From JAAFKA01 sp044348925 (GTDB taxonomy: Bacteria; Bacteroidota; Bacteroidia; Cytophagales; Thermoflexibacteraceae), in NCBI GenBank assembly GCA_044348925.1, contig JBIKRY010000292.1:1-5955 (forward strand): a stretch of DNA of 5,955 bases, read 5' to 3'. Below are positions 1-5,955 of the stretch, in pieces. The position numbers and the translations under genes were made by a program. The notes below the pieces were generated by a model. The model made no database searches. It was not told the origin of the DNA and was given only the letters and a program-made list of their open reading frames with translations. Every line of letters starts with the position of its first letter. The first letter of the stretch is position 1.

Positions 1-3
1 TTG

Positions 4-73
4 TTGATAATCAATGAATTACCTAAAATGGGAAAAATAATGAATAAATAAGCATTGATAATCAATGAGTTAC
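4..73. repeat. Two degenerate direct copies of a TTGATAATCAA...TTAC repeat
   Basis: The 14-mer TTGATAATCAATGA occurs at 4-17 and again at 55-68, each followed by (A/G)TTAC, ending at 22 and 73. The copies are 51 bp apart. Their downstream sequences stay loosely similar (an A-rich stretch, then TGGGAA). TTGATAATCAA is itself a palindrome around one central base. A third copy, with CA in place of TG and the same AGTTAC, is at 5854-5872 on the other side of the gene block. The sequence shows repetition directly; an origin as insertion-sequence ends or another dispersed element is inference. No ORF is present in this stretch. Confidence 0.7.
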
Positions 74-79
74 ATATCT

Positions 80-97
80 CAAAGTGGGAATTGCTGA
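80..97 (+). repeat. Left arm of an 18-bp perfect inverted repeat
   Basis: CAAAGTGGGAATTGCTGA here is the exact reverse complement of 5892-5909. The match stops at both sides after 18 bp. It lies 24 bp from the stop codon of the MFS gene. Placement of the arms outside the first and last genes suggests fragments of the same dispersed element at both window edges. Confidence 0.75.
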
Positions 98-121
98 CTC
101 GTATTGATTTAAAAAAACAAT

Positions 122-1309
122 TTATTTAGTTTTTTGCAACTTAATAGCCACAAAAATTGCTAAAATATTTAATGTAATTGCCAAATATCCAACATAATTA
201 TAATTAAAAATTACCCCCATTTCATTTTTATAGATAATTAGCCCACCAATATAGGCAGCCAAAGCAGACGAAAGGTTTTGAATAGAGGAATTGATACTCA
301 TAAAACTACCTCGTGTTTGGGTAGGTGCTGCAGAAGTAGTCATAGTCATAGCAGGTACTAACCTACCTCCATTACAAATAAAGAAAAAAACCGAAATACA
401 AAGTGCAACAAATAAAGTAGTTGTAGATAAGTTTGTAATAATTGCAACAGGAATAATTAGCAAAATGGCAAAAATGATAAAAATTTGCAATTTTCCAAAT
501 TTATCCGCCATTCTACCCACCAAAGGCGAAGTAAATATCGAAGCAATGCCACCTGTCAAATAAATAAGAGGTAATTGTGCTTGCGAAAACCCAACATTTG
601 CCACCATATAATCACTAAAAAAAGGAATAATACAAAATTGCGACAAAACCACAATAAATGTAAGACTAAGTGCTGTTCGTAGTTTTGCATCTCCAAATAT
701 AGTTAGCAAAACTTGCATAGGATTTATATTTTTTTCTACATTTTTGAGATGTTTATCAAAACTTGGAATAAGAAAAAATATCATAAAGGTAGTAAAAACG
801 CCAAGAATAGCCAAAAACATAAACGGTGCTGACCACGTAAATTTATTAGCAATAAATAGCCCAAATGGTACACCAAAAACAGAAGCCAAAGCAAAAGCCG
901 ACATCACAATTCCCATAGCTGCCCCTCGTCTTTCGGCAGGAATGGCATCTCCCACAATAGACAATACAGTTGCACCCAAAACACCACCAAAAATTCCTGT
1001 AAAACCACGTGCCAAAAGCAACAATTCATAGGAACTTGCCAAAGCACAAGCAAAAGTACCAAGTGTAAAACCTGCATACATTAACAACAATAATTGTTTG
1101 CGGTCAAACCTATCTGCAAAAAAAGCACTTGCAAAACCCGATATTCCTGCCATTAGCGTATAAGAAGATACCAAAATACCAAATTGTTTAGGATTCAGCG
1201 TAAACAATTTACTGAGTATTGGATTTAAAGGCATCATTATCATAAAATCCATAATATTTGTAAATTGCACAAGTGCTAATACAAACAATACTATTTTTTC
1301 GTTTTTCAT
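122..1309 (-). CDS. MFS family permease, probable DHA1-type efflux transporter
   Basis: This is a 395-residue integral inner-membrane protein, the usual length for a 12-helix major facilitator permease, with hydrophobic segments along the whole chain. Family motifs seen: the loop 2-3 signature around residues 65-71 (A-D-R-F-D-R-K), the TM4 arginine in A-R-G-F near 100-103, a TM5 motif C-like G-V-P-F-G stretch near 146-150 of the kind typical of proton antiporters, and the second-half copy G-R-M-A-D-K-F-G-K at 265-273. A charged linker near 183-197 separates the two six-helix halves. Proton-driven efflux of a drug, sugar or amino acid is the family expectation; the substrate cannot be read from sequence. 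The ATG at 1309 gives a short N-terminus before TM1, as expected. The gene sits 126 bp downstream of gldA, so co-transcription is possible but not shown. It appears intact. Confidence 0.9.
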   Translation of the reverse strand: MKNEKIVLFVLALVQFTNIMDFMIMMPLNPILSKLFTLNPKQFGILVSSYTLMAGISGFASAFFADRFDRKQLLLLMYAGFTLGTFACALASSYELLLLARGFTGIFGGVLGATVLSIVGDAIPAERRGAAMGIVMSAFALASVFGVPFGLFIANKFTWSAPFMFLAILGVFTTFMIFFLIPSFDKHLKNVEKNINPMQVLLTIFGDAKLRTALSLTFIVVLSQFCIIPFFSDYMVANVGFSQAQLPLIYLTGGIASIFTSPLVGRMADKFGKLQIFIIFAILLIIPVAIITNLSTTTLFVALCISVFFFICNGGRLVPAMTMTTSAAPTQTRGSFMSINSSIQNLSSALAAYIGGLIIYKNEMGVIFNYNYVGYLAITLNILAIFVAIKLQKTK

Positions 1310-1320
1310 TAAGGTAAAAG

Positions 1321-1415
1321 TTTAAAGTATTAGATTTTAGCAAGCTGTCTGTTAGTTAGATTTTTATTTATTTTTAAATAATTGATTTTCAAGCACTTAG
1401 ACCCTATACTTTAAA
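1321..1415. repeat. 10-bp inverted repeat spanning the gldA-MFS intergenic gap
   Basis: TTTAAAGTAT at 1321-1330 and its exact reverse complement at 1406-1415 flank about 75 bp of AT-rich non-coding DNA. One arm is a little upstream of the MFS start codon; the other is about 20 bp past the gldA stop. In such AT-rich sequence this may be chance. I see no U-tract after a compact stem that would make a terminator, and no convincing promoter. Confidence 0.3.
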
Positions 1416-1435
1416 GCATTTATTACATTCTTTTT

Positions 1436-2353
1436 TTAATTTGTCAATTCGTAAAATACCTTTTCCAAAGTAGTTTCTTCTTTCCGCATTTCTAACAACG
1501 TCCATTGATTTGCTACACTTGTTCGGAAAATTTCGGCACGAATATCTGTCATTGCATTGGTATTTTCGGCAAAAAATTCAATATTTTTTGCATCTATTGC
1601 ATTCATTCTTTTGATGTGAGGCAATTTTGCAAAGATTTGTGTGTCTATATTTTCGGCAAATTGCGTAATAATTTTTACTTCATTTTGCAAATTTTGTAAC
1701 TCCTCCATAGAGTGATTTGCTACTATTTCACCTAATTTTATGATAACAACTTCGTTACACAAAGCCTTAACTTCTTGCATAATATGGGTAGAAAAAATAA
1801 CCGTTTTATCTGTGCTTATTTCTTTGATTACTTTTCTAATTTCTAATATTTGATTAGGGTCTAATCCTGTTGTAGGTTCGTCTAAAATTAATACTTCTGG
1901 GTTGTGTAACAATGCCTGTGCCAAGCCTACGCGTTGTCTATATCCTTTGGAAAGGGCAGCAAGTTTTTTATGTTTTTCCAATCCCAATCCACAAAGTTCT
2001 ACCATTTCGGCAATTCTTTTTGCCAAAAATTGCCCCTTCAAGCCATATAAGCCTCCCATAAATTCCAAATATTCTCCCACATACATATCCAAATACAAGG
2101 GATTATGTTCGGGCAGATACCCAATTTTTCGGCGTACTTCTAAGGGAGCAGTAGCCACATCAAAGCCGCATACTTTGACTGTGCCACTGGTAGCAGGTAT
2201 ATAACAAGTTGCTATTTTCATGGTGGTAGATTTTCCTGCACCATTTGGACCCAAAAAACCTACAATATTGCCTTTTTTGGCTTCAAAAGATATGTTTGCA
2301 ATGGCTTTTTGTGTACCGTATATTTTTGTAAGATTTTGAATTTCTAAAGACAT
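1436..2353 (-). CDS. gldA: GldA-type ABC transporter ATP-binding protein
   Basis: A 305-residue cytoplasmic ABC ATPase. Visible motifs: Walker A G-P-N-G-A-G-K-S-T at 35-43; the region after the Q-loop with L-P-E-H-N-P-L-Y-L-D-M-Y at 80-91; signature L-S-K-G-Y-R-Q-R at 134-141; Walker B and catalytic Glu I-L-D-E-P at 156-160; D-loop G-L-D-P at 163-166; H-loop His190 in S-T-H. The E-H-N-P-L-Y-L-D-M-Y stretch, the signature context and the roughly 300-aa length with a ~90-aa C-terminal extension match what I recall of Flavobacterium GldA. GldA is the nucleotide-binding subunit that pairs with membrane proteins GldF and GldG in an ABC complex linked to gliding motility. No gldF or gldG is in the window; separation from gldFG is common in the phylum. 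The protein is complete from the ATG at 2353. A generic ABC-2 exporter ATPase is the main alternative. Confidence 0.87.
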   Translation of the reverse strand: MSLEIQNLTKIYGTQKAIANISFEAKKGNIVGFLGPNGAGKSTTMKIATCYIPATSGTVKVCGFDVATAPLEVRRKIGYLPEHNPLYLDMYVGEYLEFMGGLYGLKGQFLAKRIAEMVELCGLGLEKHKKLAALSKGYRQRVGLAQALLHNPEVLILDEPTTGLDPNQILEIRKVIKEISTDKTVIFSTHIMQEVKALCNEVVIIKLGEIVANHSMEELQNLQNEVKIITQFAENIDTQIFAKLPHIKRMNAIDAKNIEFFAENTNAMTDIRAEIFRTSVANQWTLLEMRKEETTLEKVFYELTN

Positions 2354-2439
2354 TTTTGCTTTATTTTTGGAATTTGTAAGAATTTTTTGTAGAAATTATG
2401 ATTTGATTTTTTGCTAATTCAGGTAAGTTACATATTACA

Positions 2440-2462
2440 TAACTCCAGCTATTTAGGAGTTA
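2440..2462. other. Hairpin in the 197-bp methylase-gldA gap
   Basis: TAACTCC (2440-2446) and GGAGTTA (2456-2462) form a 7-bp perfect stem around a 9-base loop, in an otherwise AT-rich spacer. On the minus strand no U-run follows it, so it is not a clear intrinsic terminator for the methylase. It may be a leader structure of gldA mRNA or a repeat remnant. A second small stem, ATACAA/TTGTAT at 2518-2532 with a 3-base loop, lies about 20 bp past the methylase stop, also without a U-run. No TAnnTTTG promoter element was found for gldA. Confidence 0.35.
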
Positions 2463-2550
2463 GATACTACTAAAAATTATTTTAACCCAAAAATTTAGCA
2501 CTTTTCCCCTTTTCATCATACAAATGTTGTATATGATTTATTTCTTCGTT

Positions 2551-4620
2551 TTAAAACTCAACCATTATTTTATCTATTTCCTCTTTTGCTTGTTTGCGTA
2601 ATTCAAAAGAATGTCTTACTTTTTCACTAATTTCTTGTAAAACACTTTCACTTGGCAAATATACCAAAATTCTGTTTAAGTCAAAATCTGAAATATTAGG
2701 AATGGCTGCACCTGTACGATACATAAAAACTTGTTTCAAAAACATTTCAGAACGTAAATAATACAACAAATAATATAAATCTACTTTGCAATTCCGCAAA
2801 ACTCTGAAACCATTTGTACAAATATTTCCTTCATAATCTGTTGTTACTAAGGCTGTTGCATGCTTAGGTGTGCCTATGGAATTGCCCGCCACTGCGGTTA
2901 AAATATCATTTTCTCTAACCTCATAACTTGCTCTACTTGGCAATTCGTGAACTAAATATCTATTGGCATTGATTATTTCGTAACTATGTGTATTGATGTC
3001 TGAAAGTTCGATATAATCTACTGTTTCGTTAAGTTGTGCAAGTTTTTTACTTTTTATTTTTACTATTTCGCAAAGTTCTGAAAGTTTTACTGCATTTAGG
3101 CTTTTTAATTTATTCAGCAATTTTCGGTTTTGTGGTGCATAATAATCAAAGTCGAATCTTCCATTCAATTCAGAAACAGGAAATGAAAAACTATTTTCCC
3201 CTATTATTTCATTTGTTTTCTGAAATATTTTATAATCATTGACAATTTTGCTAAAATCTTCCTCTAAAATTAGTTCTTTGTTTTCATTTTTGAGAAAACT
3301 ACCAAATTCGTCTTTTTGATAAATCGGATTACCGTTTTTATTACCTTGATACCCTAATTTTGTAACTCTGCCAAAAAACACTTTTACCCCACCCAAACCC
3401 TCCCCAAAGGGAGAGGGCTTAATGCTGTTGTTTGTGTCCTCACAAATAACATTTTTCTCTAAAAATAAAATAGATGTTTTTACGCCTGTTCCAAACGGAA
3501 TAAAAGTTTCTTGTGGCAAATTTACAACTGCTATAACCATTGCTTTTTGCTTGATAAAAAAACGCAAATATTCCAAAGATGGATTTTCAAACATTCCATT
3601 AGGCAATACAATAGCCATTCTTCCACCTACTTTTAAAAGTTGCAAACATCTTTCAATAAACAAAATTTCAGGAGTTTGCCCTATATGTAAAGTTTTTGTT
3701 TTAACATAATTTATTCCCCCTTCGGTATTTACTCCCCCTTTGGGGGCTGGGGGGCTTGGACTTTCTTGCCATTTGTAACCCAATTCATATTTTTTTAGTA
3801 ATTTTTCATTCGTAATTTTCCCCATTGTACCAAAAGGCGGATTTGCCAAAATTATATCAAATTGATTTTCAATTTTTTGCCCAAATGACAAGGCTAATTC
3901 ATCTAAATCTTCTAAGGAATTTTGGGCAACAATATTTAGATTAGTGTTACATTCTAACAATAATTTCATTTTGGCAATTTTGACAATGGTTTTGTTTATA
4001 TCAATACCAAAAAGATTAGGGATAATTTCTTGTTTGGAAACTTGGAAATTATCTAATAAGTATTGGTAAGCTGAAAACAGAAAACCGCCACTTCCGCAAG
4101 TTGGGTCTATAATTTTTTCGTGTGGCTTGGGTTGCAAAAATTCTACACAAAAATTTATTACAGGTTCGGGAGTGAAAAACTGCCCTCTGTCTGCTTTTTC
4201 GGTGCTTGCCAAAAATTTCTGAAAAGCCAAACCTTTGGCATCAGTAGTATCTGAAAAATCTATGTTTTGCAATTTATTGATAGCAAAAGCCAAACTTGCC
4301 AAACTTAATTTTATCTTTTCGTTAGGTTCAAAAATATCTGCAAAACTTTCTATGGTTTTTTGAAACAGGCTTTCGATGCGTGCAACAAAGGTTTTACTTT
4401 TTTTTCCTGCCTTAATTTCTGCAAATTCCTCGCTACTCACAAAAAAATCTTTTGTGTTTTCTTTCTCTGCTAAAACCTTGATAAACAAGACTTTTAGCAT
4501 TTCGTCTAATGCTTGTTGTGCCGAAAGTCCATCGTTAGCATAAATGCTGTTGTGGATTTCAGAAAACTTTTTGAGTAAAGAAGTTTCTTGTTGGGTTTCG
4601 AAGATGTTAGGTTGTTGCAT
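2551..4620 (-). CDS. N6-adenine DNA methylase fused to one HsdS-like specificity domain
   Basis: The 689-residue protein should transfer a methyl group from S-adenosylmethionine to adenine within a specific DNA site. Order of parts: a mostly helical HsdM-like N-terminus (about 1-140); G-Q-F-F-T-P-E-P-V at 146-154, the usual entry to the N6-methylase domain; SAM-binding motif I D-P-T-C-G-S-G-G-F at 172-180; catalytic motif IV N-P-P-F at 260-263; E-I-L-F-I-E-R near 318-324; then from about 480 a single type I target-recognition half starting near R-F-D-F-D-Y-Y, with a C-terminal helix (about 655-685). This joins HsdM and half of HsdS in one chain. No PD-(D/E)xK nuclease domain is evident at the N-terminus, so it does not look like a type IIG enzyme, and no hsdR is in the window. 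Two in-frame repeat-derived inserts lie at about 286-306 and 400-412. It starts at ATG 4620, 65 bp after the Argonaute stop. Methylase assignment is firm; orphan or nuclease-linked status is open. Confidence 0.9.
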   Translation of the reverse strand: MQQPNIFETQQETSLLKKFSEIHNSIYANDGLSAQQALDEMLKVLFIKVLAEKENTKDFFVSSEEFAEIKAGKKSKTFVARIESLFQKTIESFADIFEPNEKIKLSLASLAFAINKLQNIDFSDTTDAKGLAFQKFLASTEKADRGQFFTPEPVINFCVEFLQPKPHEKIIDPTCGSGGFLFSAYQYLLDNFQVSKQEIIPNLFGIDINKTIVKIAKMKLLLECNTNLNIVAQNSLEDLDELALSFGQKIENQFDIILANPPFGTMGKITNEKLLKKYELGYKWQESPSPPAPKGGVNTEGGINYVKTKTLHIGQTPEILFIERCLQLLKVGGRMAIVLPNGMFENPSLEYLRFFIKQKAMVIAVVNLPQETFIPFGTGVKTSILFLEKNVICEDTNNSIKPSPFGEGLGGVKVFFGRVTKLGYQGNKNGNPIYQKDEFGSFLKNENKELILEEDFSKIVNDYKIFQKTNEIIGENSFSFPVSELNGRFDFDYYAPQNRKLLNKLKSLNAVKLSELCEIVKIKSKKLAQLNETVDYIELSDINTHSYEIINANRYLVHELPSRASYEVRENDILTAVAGNSIGTPKHATALVTTDYEGNICTNGFRVLRNCKVDLYYLLYYLRSEMFLKQVFMYRTGAAIPNISDFDLNRILVYLPSESVLQEISEKVRHSFELRKQAKEEIDKIMVEF
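3386..3418 (-). repeat. GC-rich palindromic repeat within the methylase gene (copy B)
   Basis: ACCCTCCCCAAAGGGAGAGG with its flanks is a run of C then G in AT-rich coding DNA. It folds as CCCTCCCC/GGGAGAGGG, an 8-bp stem with one bulged A and an AAA loop. It is read in frame as K-P-S-P-F-G-E-G-L-G-G-V (methylase residues 401-412). I recall P-S-P-x-G-E-G-x-G-G-V strings as typical translations of dispersed palindromic repeats in Bacteroidota and other genomes. It sits between the L-F-L-E-K strand and V-F-F-G-R, where related methylases have a variable loop. Confidence 0.75.
3709..3762 (-). repeat. GC-rich palindromic repeat with an 18-bp tandem duplication in the methylase gene (copy A)
   Basis: On the minus strand CCCCCCAGCCCCCAAAGGGG starts a palindromic block (CCCCC-AAA-GGGGG). 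A near-duplicate follows: on the plus strand ATTTATTCCCCCTT at 3709-3722 and ATTTACTCCCCCTT at 3727-3740, exactly 18 bp apart. It is translated in frame as S-P-S-P-P-A-P-K-G-G-V-N-T-E-G-G-I-N-Y (residues 287-305); the duplication gives G-G-V-N-T-E then G-G-I-N-Y-V. Both units are multiples of three, so the frame survives. The site is the loop after motif IV N-P-P-F and before the E-I-L-F-I-E-R helix. Confidence 0.75.
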
Positions 4621-4649
4621 TTAATTTTTATTTGTTTTACACTTATGAG

Positions 4650-4657
4650 CAAATGTA
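4650..4657 (-). promoter_or_regulatory. Bacteroidota-type -7 promoter element for the methylase
   Basis: Read on the minus strand this is TACATTTG, an exact match to the TAnnTTTG -7 consensus used by the phylum's major sigma factor. It lies 29 bp before the methylase ATG, which would leave a leader of roughly 20 nt. No well-placed -33 TTG is seen about 19 bp upstream, so the core promoter is incomplete by consensus or depends on an activator. Confidence 0.5.
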
Positions 4658-4673
4658 TTACACATTTGTGTAA
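4658..4673. promoter_or_regulatory. Operator-like palindrome overlapping the methylase promoter
   Basis: TTACACATTTGTGTAA consists of 7-bp arms (TTACACA/TGTGTAA) around two central bases. A further half-site, TTTTACAC, lies at 4635-4642, matching the inverted GTGTAAAA at 4668-4675. The palindrome directly abuts the upstream side of the -7 element, in the spacer where a bound repressor would block RNA polymerase. An overlapping stem CAAATGT/ACATTTG (4650-4668) is also possible. No regulator gene is seen in the window. The sequence symmetry is direct; repressor binding is inference. Confidence 0.45.
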
Positions 4674-4685
4674 AATAAAAATCAA

Positions 4686-5828
4686 TTACATATAAAATCC
4701 GTACTTTTTACTTGGTATTTCATTTTCTTTTACATACTTCATAATCTTACCGACACTTCTTGAACAGTCAATAGTAATTGGTATTTTGCCATCAAACTGT
4801 GTTTTATTCCAATTCATTTTGGTAAGTGCTAATACTTCCTCGCAAATTTGTGTTGGTGAAGAATTTAATTCTGCTATTCGTATTTCTATGGGTTGCGGAA
4901 TATACATTCCTGCATAAGTTTGGTAATAATCAACGGAACTTTTAGAATAAAGTAAGTATTGAGTTTCTGTAAGTTCTAAACAAGTACCTCGCAACGGTGG
5001 ATAATTACCAATCCTAAAAAGTCTAATATCACTTTCAAAAATAGTGATAAAGTCAAAAGTAGATATTTCTTCTTCCTCTACTGCTTTGATAAAACCTTCT
5101 TTTTCTTGCTCTGTATATTTTGAACTTTTATGAACAACAACTCTTTTTGGATATGTCCCTTCTGCATCTTTGTAACCTTTGATTGCATTTTTCAAAAGTT
5201 CATATGCTTGTTGTTCTGTTAAATGTGGTTGTCTATCTTTTTTGTCAATTTCAACAGGACTACCACGTAAAATAACACCTTTACCTTGCTCATCAAAAAC
5301 TTGTGCAAGGCTTGTTTGTAATGTTTTTTTATCAAGACTACGATAAAAACTAATTCCTACAAAACAAGTAAGATTATCACTTCCTTTTACTTGTGCTTTC
5401 CAAGGAATACCTCCTGCTTTGTAGTAAAGTGCAGTACAAAAATTCCAAGCCCTTGTTGCCAAATCTTGTAAGCTACTTTTTTCGCTTGTTTGCTCAACAG
5501 ATAAAGAACTTTCTTTTACAAGTTGCAAAGGAACTCTGTATTTCATTGAGTTTGCTTTTAAAAAACTTCTAAAATTTAATGCAATATCTTCAATTTCAGT
5601 TTCATCTTGTGGCTTTTCCTCAATATCAGCACTTTCGTCCTTTTCAAATTTTAGTATTTTATTATACAAATTATCAGGTAAGATGCAAACAATAACATCA
5701 GGATTTTTATTATCTGACAAAAATTCAATATGGGTTAAATAAATATTAGCAAATCTTTTCTTTACCTCATCAAAATTTTTAAACTTTTGAACTTCTTTAA
5801 TGGCTTTATTTACATCAGTATCATTAAT
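4686..5828 (-). CDS. 5'-truncated prokaryotic Argonaute, late MID plus inactive PIWI
   Basis: An open frame of 380 codons, from just after an in-frame TAA (5831-5829) to the stop at 4686; residues are numbered from 5828. It has no ATG or GTG near its 5' end. TTG at 5720 is an available start, but the frame upstream still encodes Argonaute-like protein (...A-N-I-Y-L-T-H-I-E-F), so the true start is missing. Argonaute features: MID stretch N-P-D-V-I-V-C-I-L-P-D at 42-52; F-R-S-F-L-K-A to P-L-Q-L-V at 86-103; Y-Y-K-A-G-G-I-P-W at 135-143 leading into PIWI strand C-F-V-G-I-S at 155-160; R-V-V-V-H-K-S-S at 229-236; the C-terminal PIWI part with P-P-L-R-G-T near 277-282; terminal aromatic tail G-F-Y-M. 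Ser160 and Ser235 stand where active PIWI domains carry Asp, so guide-directed slicing is unlikely. Inactive PIWI is typical of short and long-B prokaryotic Argonautes, which bind guides and activate a partner effector. Short versus long cannot be decided. Probably a pseudogene or contig-edge fragment. Confidence 0.85.
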   Translation of the reverse strand: MNDTDVNKAIKEVQKFKNFDEVKKRFANIYLTHIEFLSDNKNPDVIVCILPDNLYNKILKFEKDESADIEEKPQDETEIEDIALNFRSFLKANSMKYRVPLQLVKESSLSVEQTSEKSSLQDLATRAWNFCTALYYKAGGIPWKAQVKGSDNLTCFVGISFYRSLDKKTLQTSLAQVFDEQGKGVILRGSPVEIDKKDRQPHLTEQQAYELLKNAIKGYKDAEGTYPKRVVVHKSSKYTEQEKEGFIKAVEEEEISTFDFITIFESDIRLFRIGNYPPLRGTCLELTETQYLLYSKSSVDYYQTYAGMYIPQPIEIRIAELNSSPTQICEEVLALTKMNWNKTQFDGKIPITIDCSRSVGKIMKYVKENEIPSKKYGFYM

Positions 5829-5853
5829 TTAACGTGAACTACGGATTACTTTA

Positions 5854-5872
5854 TTGATAATCAACAAGTTAC
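5854..5872 (+). repeat. Third copy of the TTGATAATCAA...AGTTAC repeat
   Basis: TTGATAATCAACAAGTTAC has the same orientation as the copy at 55-73, differing at two positions (CA for TG after the palindromic core). It lies about 25 bp beyond the point where the Argonaute reading frame breaks. Confidence 0.65.
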
Positions 5873-5891
5873 AAGTAAAATATATACTAAA

Positions 5892-5909
5892 TCAGCAATT
5901 CCCACTTTG
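5892..5909 (-). repeat. Right arm of the 18-bp perfect inverted repeat
   Basis: TCAGCAATTCCCACTTTG is the exact reverse complement of 80-97. Relative to the neighbouring TTGATAATCAA repeat, this arm is inverted compared with the left edge, so the two flanks are not simple copies of one end in one orientation. Confidence 0.75.
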
Positions 5910-5955
5910 GCAATTCAATGGTCAATTTTTGATATTTCTATAATTTAAAGCAAGT

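Larger units (their letters stand above)
5829..5955. mobile_element. Repeat-bearing non-coding flank abutting the broken Argonaute
   Basis: From the in-frame stop at 5831-5829 to the right edge I find no long open frame on either strand, and translation past the stop does not resemble MID. The stretch carries a third TTGATAATCAA...AGTTAC copy and one arm of the 18-bp inverted repeat. The simplest reading is the end of an inserted element or a rearrangement junction, with the break near 5829-5850. No transposase or target-site duplication is visible, so the element type is unknown. Confidence 0.4.

Noticed and set aside
291..563. Plus-strand open frames opposite the MFS, gldA and methylase genes (for example 291-563, 744-1031, 1902-2204, 3422-3709)
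   Set aside because: They are antisense shadows of well-supported minus-strand genes and have no recognisable domains.
2440..2462. Intrinsic terminator after the methylase
   Set aside because: The stem has no following U-tract on the minus strand, and its pairing is mostly in a short 7-bp arm.
3386..3762. GC-rich palindromes as internal terminators or a small RNA gene
   Set aside because: Both are read in frame within an otherwise continuous methylase and fit a dispersed repeat family better; no U-tract follows.
5718..5720. TTG at 5720 as the true start of the Argonaute gene
   Set aside because: The 36 codons upstream are open and read as Argonaute-like sequence that continues smoothly into the MID motif, so this start is an artefact of truncation.
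80..5909. A composite transposon carrying all four genes
   Set aside because: The edge repeats are short and in mixed orientation, no transposase is visible, and gldA is usually a chromosomal core gene in the phylum.

Overview
The window reads as Bacteroidota chromosome, probably a gliding or formerly gliding member of the Cytophagales/Flavobacteriales type. Support: very AT-rich DNA, a close match to GldA (an ABC ATPase known from this phylum), start sites lacking a strong Shine-Dalgarno sequence, a TAnnTTTG-type -7 element before the methylase, and short GC-rich palindromic repeats. Both ends of the window fall in repeated sequence, so it may be a whole contig that stopped at repeats. The lineage is inferred from motifs; no search was run.

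Layout: all four genes lie on the minus strand, so in transcription order they run from right to left. (1) At the right, 5828-4686, is the C-terminal part of a prokaryotic Argonaute (late MID plus PIWI). Its PIWI domain lacks acidic residues at two catalytic positions, and its 5' end is cut off at repeat-bearing non-coding DNA. (2) After a 65-bp gap with a -7 promoter element and a near-perfect operator-like palindrome comes a 689-aa N6-adenine DNA methylase fused to one type I-style target-recognition domain (4620-2551). It carries two in-frame palindromic repeat insertions. (3) gldA, an ABC-type ATPase, is at 2353-1436. (4) An MFS permease is at 1309-122. The left 121 bp hold repeats related to those at the right edge, including one arm of an 18-bp perfect inverted repeat whose other arm is at 5892-5909.

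How they fit: Argonaute plus methylase form a small defence-like block next to two housekeeping or motility-type genes. No restriction nuclease, SIR2, TIR or APAZ partner is in the window; if there was one, it should lie beyond the broken 5' end of the Argonaute gene. A working link between Argonaute and methylase is inferred from adjacency and shared strand only. gldA and the MFS gene have their own intergenic gaps (197 and 126 bp) and probably are not part of that block. No tRNA, rRNA, CRISPR array or intact transposase was seen, and no gene-free stretch exceeds about 200 bp.
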